Shown here: positions 6,123-13,241 of the stretch, piece after piece
How the letters are laid out: the number at the start of each line of letters is the position of its first letter
Position numbering within the stretch: the stretch's first letter is position 1
Assembly (NCBI GenBank): GCA_900755895.1
Contig: CAAEIG010000048.1
Location: 1 to 17,306 of the forward strand
Reading direction: 5' to 3'
Source of the DNA: Clostridia bacterium
GTDB taxonomy: Bacteria > Bacillota > Clostridia > Oscillospirales > Acutalibacteraceae
DNA: 17,306 nucleotides
Made by a program: the position numbers and the translations under genes
Notes under the pieces: generated by a model
Told to the model about the DNA's origin: nothing
What the model saw: the letters and a program-made list of their open reading frames with translations, nothing else
Databases searched by the model: none

Positions 6123-6857
6123 TTATGTGTGATGCGTCACTCCTCCCATTCCCAAGGAGGTCTTGATCCCGACCCCGGCATAGCCGGCAAAGGTCAGCAG
6201 GGCGCCGACCAATTCCCGGTGGAACCCGGACAGGCGGTTGTCCAGGGTCATCGTACCCACAAAACCGGGGACCGCGCTACCCTTCAGAAAATAGACCTGG
6301 TCGTGCAGCTGGAACCGGCTGCACACCAGCCCTGCCGCCATGGCCTCCATCCCCTGCCCGTCCTCGTCCTCGATGGGACAGCCGGGGAAGCAGCCGTTCC
6401 ATTTCTGAATCAGATTTTGCAGGATCAGGCGAGAGGTGGGAAGGATCTGGTAGTGGCCCCGGCTCTTAAAGGCGGCGGGGGGCCGGAAGCAGAGGATGGG
6501 CCGCCCCGGCCCACCAGCGCGCAGGAACAACTCCTCCGGGGAGGCGATCCGGGCTTGCTCCACTTTGGCCGGGCGCAGCAGAATCCCTTCCTTTTCCAGA
6601 TAAAAGGGCTCTCCTTCCTCCAGCGGCGGTCCCAGGGCCGCCTCCGCCTCCGCCCCCAGCAGGGCCACGCTCCAGATCCGTTTTCCGCCCCGGCGGTCCA
6701 GGTACTGGCTCACCGGGGAGATCGAGCCCTCATGAACCCGTATCCCAAACGCCGCCGGCGCCCGCTCCAGCAGGGCCGCATACAGGTGGTAGGCCCACTC
6801 CGGCCGGGTACGGCAGCTCCGGTCCGGGGTCAACTCCAGACAGTACCGCGTCAGCAT
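6123..6857 (-). CDS. cas6: Cas6 CRISPR RNA endonuclease
   Basis: 244 aa, the usual Cas6 size. Cas6 cuts the CRISPR transcript at the base of the repeat hairpin to release crRNAs with an 8-nt 5' tag. The N-terminal ferredoxin-like half contains H42 in VHEGSISPVSQYL, which corresponds to the His-containing stretch near the active site in this family. The C-terminal half ends with the Gly-rich loop AGYAGVGIKTSLGMGG, the family's RNA-binding signature, preceded by GFVGTMTL. The ATG at 6857 has AAAGGAG upstream and overlaps the sigma-like gene by 7 bases. It is the last gene of the cas operon, closed by the bidirectional terminator. The repeat hairpins of both arrays fit its expected cut site. Confidence 0.9.
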   Translation of the reverse strand: MLTRYCLELTPDRSCRTRPEWAYHLYAALLERAPAAFGIRVHEGSISPVSQYLDRRGGKRIWSVALLGAEAEAALGPPLEEGEPFYLEKEGILLRPAKVEQARIASPEELFLRAGGPGRPILCFRPPAAFKSRGHYQILPTSRLILQNLIQKWNGCFPGCPIEDEDGQGMEAMAAGLVCSRFQLHDQVYFLKGSAVPGFVGTMTLDNRLSGFHRELVGALLTFAGYAGVGIKTSLGMGGVTHHT

Positions 6858-7723
6858 AAATTCTCCTTTAAAAAGGCCCGGTAGGCCATGCGCTGGTTGG
6901 TAATGGTGGAGGGGCTGCTCAGCTTCGTGCCCTCCACCCGCTCCAGATAGTTCAGATAGACGTCGTTGGGCAGCGGATGCTCCGGCGGTTCCATGGGCCG
7001 GCCCTCCACCATCTCCCCGTAGGGCTTCCCATCCGTGTTTAGGATCTCCTCCACCGTCCGGCAGACCCCGGCCATAAAGAAATCCAGGAACGGCAGCTTC
7101 ATGGCGGCAAACAGATCCCGCTCATGGGCTACATAGGGAGCCTCCCCCCCGGTATGCAGGGAATCCACCACTCCGTCCGTAAAAAACATCCGATAGTAGT
7201 TCATCCGCGCCGGGTTTTTGGCTTGCCCGCCCAGACGCTGGGGAAGCAGCAGGATCAGAGCGATCAACTCCTGTGCTGTCTCCTGAGCCTGGAGCGCCTC
7301 CAGCCCGCTGTCCCCGCCGGGGCCGGCCAGACGCTCTCCCAAAGTTTCCCCCTGATCCTCACCCAAGGGTTCATCCAGCGAAGCCGCCTGGATCCACCGC
7401 TGGCGCTTTTCGCCACCCTCCTCATAGCTCTCCCGGTGCATCCCAAGGTCCTGCCTCCGCAGGTCCTTTTCCCGCAACTTCAGCCTGGATAGGAGGTAGC
7501 TGCGGAAGTTTCCCTTCTCCGGGTCGAATTTCTCCAGGTCGGAAGCCCAGAAAGCCCCTACCGCTTCCAGAGCATCCTGGTCGGGGAACAGAGCCAGCAT
7601 GGTCTCGGTCATCTCAAAATTCAGGGCCATCCGGGCCGATGAACTCTCCCCGTCCAGAACCCTCCACTGCTGGACCAGTCGTTCTAGTTTGTTCCAACCC
7701 TCTGCGCAACGGTTCCCTTGCAT
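6851..7723 (-). CDS. sigma-70-like factor in the CRISPR operon
   Basis: 290 aa. Residues 63-93 read as sigma region 2, with KFDPEKGNFRSYLLSRLKLR then EKDLRRQD. The stretch SLDEPLGEDQGETLGERLA (115-133) is the linker typical between sigma regions 2 and 4. A long middle part (145-260) does not look like a standard sigma domain and carries NYYRMFFTDGVVDSLH. The C-terminus SPSTITNQRMAYRAFLKE resembles a recognition helix of region 4. I therefore read it as a sigma or sigma-like transcription factor with an inserted, possibly sensory or inhibitory, segment. ATG 7723 has GGGGGAGG very close upstream. It lies 12 bases after the lone CARF gene and overlaps cas6, so it is a fixed part of the operon rather than a chance insertion. 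Sigma factors tied to type III signalling are known (CalpS; the sigma factor of Craspase loci), but no Lon protease, CHAT protease or Csx30 homologue is encoded here. Confidence 0.7.
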   Translation of the reverse strand: MQGNRCAEGWNKLERLVQQWRVLDGESSSARMALNFEMTETMLALFPDQDALEAVGAFWASDLEKFDPEKGNFRSYLLSRLKLREKDLRRQDLGMHRESYEEGGEKRQRWIQAASLDEPLGEDQGETLGERLAGPGGDSGLEALQAQETAQELIALILLLPQRLGGQAKNPARMNYYRMFFTDGVVDSLHTGGEAPYVAHERDLFAAMKLPFLDFFMAGVCRTVEEILNTDGKPYGEMVEGRPMEPPEHPLPNDVYLNYLERVEGTKLSSPSTITNQRMAYRAFLKENLC

Positions 7724-7735
7724 TTTCCTCCCCCT

Positions 7736-8365
7736 TTACAGATCCAAAATCCGGCGGATCACAGCCCGAGGATCGGATACCTTTCGGTCCGCCAAAGTCC
7801 GGACAATCTCATCCAGCTGCACCAGGGCGGTTTCATCGTAAACATACCCGACCCAGCACTCCGGATCCCTGCCCTGGCTCCGGTCAACGCCGCCGTACAC
7901 GATGCAGGTGATGGATGTATTCCGCTTTACCCGGTAGGCATACTGTACCGCCATCATCACCGCCTGGGAGAGGGGCTTTGTTCCGTATGTCTCGCAGGCA
8001 AACAGCTCATCATCATCCTCCACCTGGTCAATCAGCGCCTGGAAGGCATCCACATGGGCGGACACCTGATCGCCCTCGGTCAGAGGAATGCGCACCACCT
8101 GGGGCTTCTCCAGCCCCTGGCGAGCACACAGGCCGTCTAACTGCTCCTCCAACTGCTCCAGATTGCGCTGGCCGTCCTCTGTCTCCGGGGTCAGGGCCAG
8201 GACTTTGGCGGGCTCTCCGGGCTGTAAATATCCATTCACGGCAGTGAGGATGGGGAAACTGACCTTGTCCTCCATTTGGAGACGGCTGTTTCCCACTGCC
8301 TGGTAGACATAGCTTCTCAGCTGCCCAATGACCTGATAAGGCACCACTGTGATGAATTTTTTCAC
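7736..8365 (-). CDS. single-domain CARF-like protein
   Basis: 209 aa. Rossmann-like strands are KFITVVPY (3-10), AKVLALTP (53-60), QVVRIPL (89-95), ELFACETYG (120-128) and TSITCIVYGGV (150-160). They alternate with helices, and the loop ETYGTKP after strand 4 sits where TM1812-type CARF proteins carry their nucleotide-contacting motif. The remaining 45 residues are helical; no HEPN motif or other nuclease domain is visible. It may be a pure sensor of cyclic oligoadenylate, or a ring nuclease that removes it. Start GTG 8365 follows AAGGAGG by 7-8 bases. It lies 18 bases after the CARF-HEPN gene and 12 before the sigma-like gene, which makes the sigma factor its most obvious partner. Confidence 0.65.
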   Translation of the reverse strand: MKKFITVVPYQVIGQLRSYVYQAVGNSRLQMEDKVSFPILTAVNGYLQPGEPAKVLALTPETEDGQRNLEQLEEQLDGLCARQGLEKPQVVRIPLTEGDQVSAHVDAFQALIDQVEDDDELFACETYGTKPLSQAVMMAVQYAYRVKRNTSITCIVYGGVDRSQGRDPECWVGYVYDETALVQLDEIVRTLADRKVSDPRAVIRRILDL

Positions 8366-8383
8366 CGTTTTTCCTCCTTGTCT

Positions 8384-9694
8384 TCATACCGGTTTCAAGT
8401 GCTCCAGCGCATCGTTAAGCACGCGGCGAATATCCGCTGCTTTAACAGTATCCAGGCGTTTATAGTTGGGACTAGACTGGTTCAGATAGTCCATCAGCTG
8501 CTTTTGGGACTCGGTTTCCTGGTCGTTCGCGTGATTTGTCATGTTCCGCAGGGCCCGGATGTACAGATAATCCATGACAATAGTCCGAAGCCGGTCTGGG
8601 GAGCATTTTGTGGTGAAGTAAGAACGAGGCATCAGTTCCTCCAGATGCTCCAATGTGGTGACCGTATAGTCTTTGCGCTCCCCACGGACAAAGTCTTTAT
8701 CCATTCCGTAGTATGCTTTGCGCATATTGGCCCCCATTTTCAAAAAGTGCTCGTAGAACCGGGCCTCCTCCTGGCTGACATAGTGCCTGGCCATATTGGG
8801 GGCGGGAGCGTTGGGCTTGGGGGTCAGGATGTCGTCCCGCTCCGACATGATGTAGATGGGGATGCGCTCCTTATAGACAGTGAGCGCCTGCTGCAGCATA
8901 TCGCTCTGGACACACCACCGGATAAGGCCGGGAGTCGTCAAACGGTTCCCAAATTTTTTCTGGAACGCAGGCAGCAAAGCCCGCATCAGCGGGTCTGAAC
9001 AATCCTCTGCCCGCTCTAACGCCTGGTTGAACTGCTCCATGTGCCGGGGGATTTGCTGGACCCGACAGAGGATGATGCACTCCCAAAGTTGATCCACTGC
9101 ATTCAGCAAATCATCGATTTGCGGGTCATGCGCCCGTATGTGGTAGTAGCTGCGCAGAGACCGCACATTCCCAAAGGAGGTCAGTTCCTGCATGCCATCG
9201 ATGAAATCAAACAGCGAGATAAGCGAGGAAATATCCTCGATCACTTTCTGATTATAGTTGCTGTATACAGCACCGGCTGTTTTTACCCCCGCATAGGACA
9301 GCGCACGGCTAATCAGCAGCAGATACATAACGGCATTGCGCAGTCCGCCGGTCGTCTCCAGGAAAATCTCATCCCCGCTCTCTGCGCGGGCGAGAATTTG
9401 CGGCAATACCTCCCCTTGAAAATCAGTCTCGCTCAGAAACGGAATCAAGGCGCATCTCACTTTGGGAGCTGTTTGGGCAATTTCGGCCTGAAACCGCTCC
9501 CAGGCGTTCTGCTCCGCCGTTGGAGTAACTACGCAGAGGATCTCCGAAATATCCGGGTGCCGGTGAAGCAAATACTTCACCGGCGCCTCGTTTGTCTGCA
9601 CTCCGGTCACCGTGCTCCCGTCCGGGCAGCGATACTCAACTTCCCGTGCGTTTTCCCGAAGCTCGCTTAGAAAAAGAACAATTTTCTGCGCCAT
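8384..9694 (-). CDS. CARF-HEPN ribonuclease (Csm6/Csx1-like)
   Basis: 436 aa. This type of ancillary effector binds cyclic oligoadenylate made by Cas10 and then degrades RNA non-specifically. The N-terminal CARF domain (about 1-180) has strands KIVLFLSEL, EILCVVTPT and CALIPFL. Its motif DEIFLETTGGLRNAVMYLL (about 109-126) matches the TM1812-like CARF group. The C-terminal helical part carries RNMTNH, a HEPN RxxxxH active site (R383, H388), followed by ANDQ. ATG 9694 overlaps the previous stop (TGATG) and has GAGGAG 6 bases upstream; GTG 9697 is the alternative. The presence of this effector indicates that the cyclase of Cas10 is used. Confidence 0.85.
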   Translation of the reverse strand: MAQKIVLFLSELRENAREVEYRCPDGSTVTGVQTNEAPVKYLLHRHPDISEILCVVTPTAEQNAWERFQAEIAQTAPKVRCALIPFLSETDFQGEVLPQILARAESGDEIFLETTGGLRNAVMYLLLISRALSYAGVKTAGAVYSNYNQKVIEDISSLISLFDFIDGMQELTSFGNVRSLRSYYHIRAHDPQIDDLLNAVDQLWECIILCRVQQIPRHMEQFNQALERAEDCSDPLMRALLPAFQKKFGNRLTTPGLIRWCVQSDMLQQALTVYKERIPIYIMSERDDILTPKPNAPAPNMARHYVSQEEARFYEHFLKMGANMRKAYYGMDKDFVRGERKDYTVTTLEHLEELMPRSYFTTKCSPDRLRTIVMDYLYIRALRNMTNHANDQETESQKQLMDYLNQSSPNYKRLDTVKAADIRRVLNDALEHLKPV

Positions 9695-11604
9695 CACTTT
9701 CTCCTCTTTCGCTGTTGATTCACACCAGATGGTGCATTGAACTTCTTCTGCAAGGCAGCCAGCATATCGTCCATGGACTGGGGCTTGTCAGGCTCCCGCG
9801 CTTTCCGTTCTGCCTCTTGTTTCCGAAAATCCCGCACTGTGGGAAGCGGTTCTATGGTATTCTTGTAGCTTTCCAACGGCATATAGGAGAAGCCCTCCGC
9901 CGGCTGGATCGTACGTTTCAGGAAAAGGAAGTCCTGGATTTCCGGGCGATCCCTGAGATGCTGCTTCTTCAAATTCATGGCCATAGAAGCCGCATTGTCG
10001 TAGGCGCGGATGTAGGTTTCCACCGTATTCTCCAGATCGTGCCCCGTTTTCTTCCGGTTTGCAGGTACCAGGCCGCCATTGTACAGGCTATCCAGGTCGT
10101 ATTCCGTCAGACCGTCAATAGTCAGATTCATCCGCCCGTACCCATAGGGCTTTCCCATACCGATGCTCTGATAGCATCCCTCGTCCAGCCGCAAGGCCCA
10201 CAGCAGAAGCCCCAGCTCCGCCTCAGATAGGTTCTTATAACGGATCACGCCTTGAAATTTTGTTCCTGCGGGAAGCGGACGCAGCTCGGTGCCCACCCGT
10301 TTCTTATCCTCGGGAACAGAGGTGGCAACCGGATCTTTCAGCCAATACTGTTTATAGCCCCGCAGCTTAAAGTCCTCCTCGCTGTAGTGCTTGGCGACAG
10401 GGACTTCTTCTCCTTTTGGAACAACGTATCCCGGATAATAACTGGGCTTGGGTTCCCCCAGGATCATGGGAATCGGCTCCATCTCCTTAGCATCTGCGTT
10501 CGCTGGACAATCGCCGAAGGAAACGCGGGAGCGATAGGCACAGTCGGGATCTGCAAATCCCAGTATGCCATGGGGATAGTCGAGCTTTTCGTACTGCTCC
10601 TCACGGCGCGTGGGCAGACCATGGGACAGCGGGAAGCGATATCCGATCCGAAGGAACAGGGACATCCCACAGTATACATGTCCATCATGGCGGATATAAA
10701 AAACGGGCTTCGGTGAGTCTCCCTCCTCTGGAAGTTTCCAGAAATTTGGGTCATAGTAGGCCTTAAGATTATTCTTGCGTTTTTCCCAATCCTCTGCGTA
10801 GGACAGTTCATCTTTCTCAGGCAAAGGCGTTGGTATTGCGTCCCAGTCCGCTTCCGGAAACAGATAGATAGGATTCGGAAACGCACTGCACCATTGCCCT
10901 GTATACAGCAGGACACCTGGCTTTAGCTGATTATTGATTTCCGGCGTACTACGCTGGATTTTTTTTACTTGTCCGCCCTCTTCCAAATAGGAGACATTTA
11001 TAATTCTGGCATTGTTTTTTCTCTTGTACTCCCCAGGGTTTTCTGCCGTTATTTCAAATTGCCCTACGTCTGGGTGCTTGCGTGAAACTCTAAAAAAAGA
11101 GGACTTCGTCGGATAAATTTGATACTTTCCATTTTCTCGCAAGATATAGCCGGATAACACATTTGGAGGAACAGCACACTCTTCCTTGCCCTGAGAGTCA
11201 AATCCTAGGACATTTGTATAATAATCCTTCAGCGCTTCCGCATTGCTTCCCCGGGCTGCCGCCATTTCCCGAAAATAGATCTGGTAGTCCTCCAGATCCT
11301 CTTCGGCCCTCACCAGTCCAAAGCCTAAAATCTGCATATTCTCTCGAACCATTCCCCGCACACTGGAGCCCGAAATCATAGGCGCCCCATTTGCCCCGCG
11401 AACAAAATGCGGGTTATCCTTATCTCCGTTGGAGATAAACACAGGAGTTTCCGCCGTCATTGTGATCTGGATTTCCCCGGTTTTCCTCTCTGGATCAAAG
11501 CGGTCATGGGGAGGAAGCTCTTCCACCGTTCCATAGGGCAGCTGCACCTTGCCTGAAAAGGGAACAAAATTATAAGGCGCGTATACAGACCTTTTTTCAC
11601 TCAT
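9694..11604 (-). CDS. long Cas7-like RAMP (TIGR03986-type, Cas7 with insertion)
   Basis: 636 aa from ATG 11604, far longer than a usual Cas7. It opens with APYNFVPF, a hallmark of the TIGR03986 RAMP group of type III-D. It then shows NGDKDNPHFVRGANG and MISGSSVRGMVRE, the Cas7 strand-loop with candidate catalytic Asp (numbered 68 or 70 in the frame opening at 11625) and the ISGSS turn. The Gly-rich GMGKPYGYGR near 482-491 closes the fold, so about 390 residues lie between; these must include large insertions. The C-terminal 140 residues are extra and end with a basic RKRRK tail. In III-Dv the protein of this type is called Cas7-insertion and caps the filament. The start is coupled to csx19 through ATGA, with GGGGGAG upstream; an in-frame start at 11625 is less likely. 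Confidence 0.85.
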   Translation of the reverse strand: MSEKRSVYAPYNFVPFSGKVQLPYGTVEELPPHDRFDPERKTGEIQITMTAETPVFISNGDKDNPHFVRGANGAPMISGSSVRGMVRENMQILGFGLVRAEEDLEDYQIYFREMAAARGSNAEALKDYYTNVLGFDSQGKEECAVPPNVLSGYILRENGKYQIYPTKSSFFRVSRKHPDVGQFEITAENPGEYKRKNNARIINVSYLEEGGQVKKIQRSTPEINNQLKPGVLLYTGQWCSAFPNPIYLFPEADWDAIPTPLPEKDELSYAEDWEKRKNNLKAYYDPNFWKLPEEGDSPKPVFYIRHDGHVYCGMSLFLRIGYRFPLSHGLPTRREEQYEKLDYPHGILGFADPDCAYRSRVSFGDCPANADAKEMEPIPMILGEPKPSYYPGYVVPKGEEVPVAKHYSEEDFKLRGYKQYWLKDPVATSVPEDKKRVGTELRPLPAGTKFQGVIRYKNLSEAELGLLLWALRLDEGCYQSIGMGKPYGYGRMNLTIDGLTEYDLDSLYNGGLVPANRKKTGHDLENTVETYIRAYDNAASMAMNLKKQHLRDRPEIQDFLFLKRTIQPAEGFSYMPLESYKNTIEPLPTVRDFRKQEAERKAREPDKPQSMDDMLAALQKKFNAPSGVNQQRKRRK

Positions 11605-11972
11605 TGCGGTACTCCCCCTTTCCACCCGGCAAGCCGTGCCGCAGAAATATAAGTTTGGCCATCCTCGTCCGCGCTCAGCTCATACCGGATCACAATCTCA
11701 CGTCCCAAGGAGGGATTTTCGATCCGATATGCCCTTTCCCAATAGCCATCCTCTGTTCCCTGACGCAAAACCGCACCCTGAAGCTGTCCATTCCGTCGAA
11801 ACAGACGCACTTCCTCAGTATCTGAAAAGAAGCGGGCCTCCAAGAGCTCATCCGTCTCTATCTGATCCGGTGTATTCCCCAGTAAGACGCTGCTGACCGA
11901 GCGGATCAGAGCAAAGGGCAGCGACAGCCCGCGCTGGAGCGCTTCCTCAGCCGTAAGCTTCTCAAAGGTCAT
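11601..11972 (-). CDS. csx19: Csx19-like small subunit of the III-D effector
   Basis: 123 aa from ATG 11972, which overlaps the double-Cas7 stop as ATGA and has AAGGAGG 8 bases upstream; the frame is open to 12002 but lacks a ribosome site there. The protein is small and beta-rich, with the pattern LLEARFFSDTEEVRLFRRNG and AVLRQG, then a short C-terminal strand-rich part. Csx19 is the small protein characteristic of type III-D loci and lies beside the TIGR03986 RAMP there, as here. The assignment is by gene order and overall strand pattern; I cannot confirm homology without a profile search. Confidence 0.55.
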   Translation of the reverse strand: MTFEKLTAEEALQRGLSLPFALIRSVSSVLLGNTPDQIETDELLEARFFSDTEEVRLFRRNGQLQGAVLRQGTEDGYWERAYRIENPSLGREIVIRYELSADEDGQTYISAARLAGWKGGVPQ

Positions 11973-13237
11973 TCCGCACCCTCCTTCCATGCCTGCATCC
12001 ATGCGGCAAAAACTCCGTCCGGGTCAGAAATTGTGCTGCCGTTTTCGCTGCCAAAGTTCAGCGCCGCTGTCCCACCACTGGGCGTCTTAACCGCAATTTG
12101 GCTGACCTGAAGATACCCCCGGCCAATGGATCCGCCACTGCCCAGATTATAAAGCCCCAGCGCCAAGTCCCGCAGTGTATAAAGCAGAAGCGCGCAGCCG
12201 GTGGGTTGATCAGCCGGAGCTGAAATTTCCAGCGTTACCTCACTGCACAAAGGTTCTTCCTGGAACAGCCCGCCGCGCATCACGCCGCCGGTAAAGCGGT
12301 TGATTCGGATACGGCTGATCCGCTGTTTTTGGGCGGCACCCATGTAGACGTCTTCAAAGCGGATCCGCCCCGGCTTTCCTTGGTCGTCCCCTTTTGCACC
12401 CCGTCCAAACAGATCCTCGACCAGTTCCTCCGGGCGCCCGGTACTGCGGACGATCAGCTCTGCTCGCGCCCGCACGACACCTTTGATGGAGGATCCAGGA
12501 AGGACCGCCCGGCCGTTTTCTTCCAAGTTCTGTGTCACTGTCCGGCCATCTTTCCGCTTTGCGGCGGCAGCCTTTACCAGCAGGCTGTCTGCTCGGCCGG
12601 TCAGAGTGAAAATAACCCGATCGACATTCTTCACTTCCGGTAAATTCAGCGGCTTTCCACATATTTTGTCATCCAGCCATGCTTTCCGGTCCTGCTCCTG
12701 TGCCATGTCGTACACGTATTTACCGACAGACAGGCTTACCCGGCCAAATCCGTTACTTTTCTGGGCACCCAGGCAGATGATCCCCTGGTTCATCGCAGAT
12801 AGACTCTGCTCCACTGCCGCAAGCTCGGGGCTGCTCTGTTTGTCACCAAGCCAGGTCAGCTCAAATGAAAAGCGGGACCCAGCGTTGACCTGGGCTACAT
12901 CGAATTTTCCCCCCTGTGCAGCACTTCCGGTGGCGCCGTCAATCCGCAGCCTGGGACGAAGTGACCGCTCGGTCTCCGGCGAGAATCGGGCATCAGAAAC
13001 CATCAGATGGCCGGCTTGTTTCTGCGAGCCAAACAAGGCTTCCGTCAAGCCCAGCTGATTTTTCCCCTCAATCCAGCTGCGCATCGCACCGGCAAGGGAG
13101 CTGCCCTGAACAAACGGGTGTCCATCTGAATCAGTCAGTACAGCTTCCACATCCCCGTCCGCACCGCCGGTTCGCAGCGGGGTCCTGCACTGTGCCTCGA
13201 CCCAGTACCGGACCGCATAAAAAAAAGTCGCCGCCAT
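11969..13237 (-). CDS. double Cas7-like RAMP (Cas7-2x)
   Basis: 422 aa holding two Cas7 (Csm3-like) units. Unit 1 (about 1-175): CRTPLRTGGADGDVEAV with D27/D29 as candidate catalytic residues, FVQGSSLAGAMR, and closing GFGRVSL (163-169). Unit 2 (about 205-385): VLPGSSIKGVVRARAE, the Csm3 signature RIRINRFTGGVMRGGLF (309-325) and closing GSGGSIGRGYLQV. In unit 2 the catalytic aspartate is less obvious; D230 is the best candidate. In III-Dv such a fused pair supplies two backbone subunits, with target RNA cut by Cas7 aspartates. ATG 13237 follows the fusion gene stop by 4 bases. Confidence 0.85.
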   Translation of the reverse strand: MAATFFYAVRYWVEAQCRTPLRTGGADGDVEAVLTDSDGHPFVQGSSLAGAMRSWIEGKNQLGLTEALFGSQKQAGHLMVSDARFSPETERSLRPRLRIDGATGSAAQGGKFDVAQVNAGSRFSFELTWLGDKQSSPELAAVEQSLSAMNQGIICLGAQKSNGFGRVSLSVGKYVYDMAQEQDRKAWLDDKICGKPLNLPEVKNVDRVIFTLTGRADSLLVKAAAAKRKDGRTVTQNLEENGRAVLPGSSIKGVVRARAELIVRSTGRPEELVEDLFGRGAKGDDQGKPGRIRFEDVYMGAAQKQRISRIRINRFTGGVMRGGLFQEEPLCSEVTLEISAPADQPTGCALLLYTLRDLALGLYNLGSGGSIGRGYLQVSQIAVKTPSGGTAALNFGSENGSTISDPDGVFAAWMQAWKEGAE

Positions 13238-13241
13238 AGCT

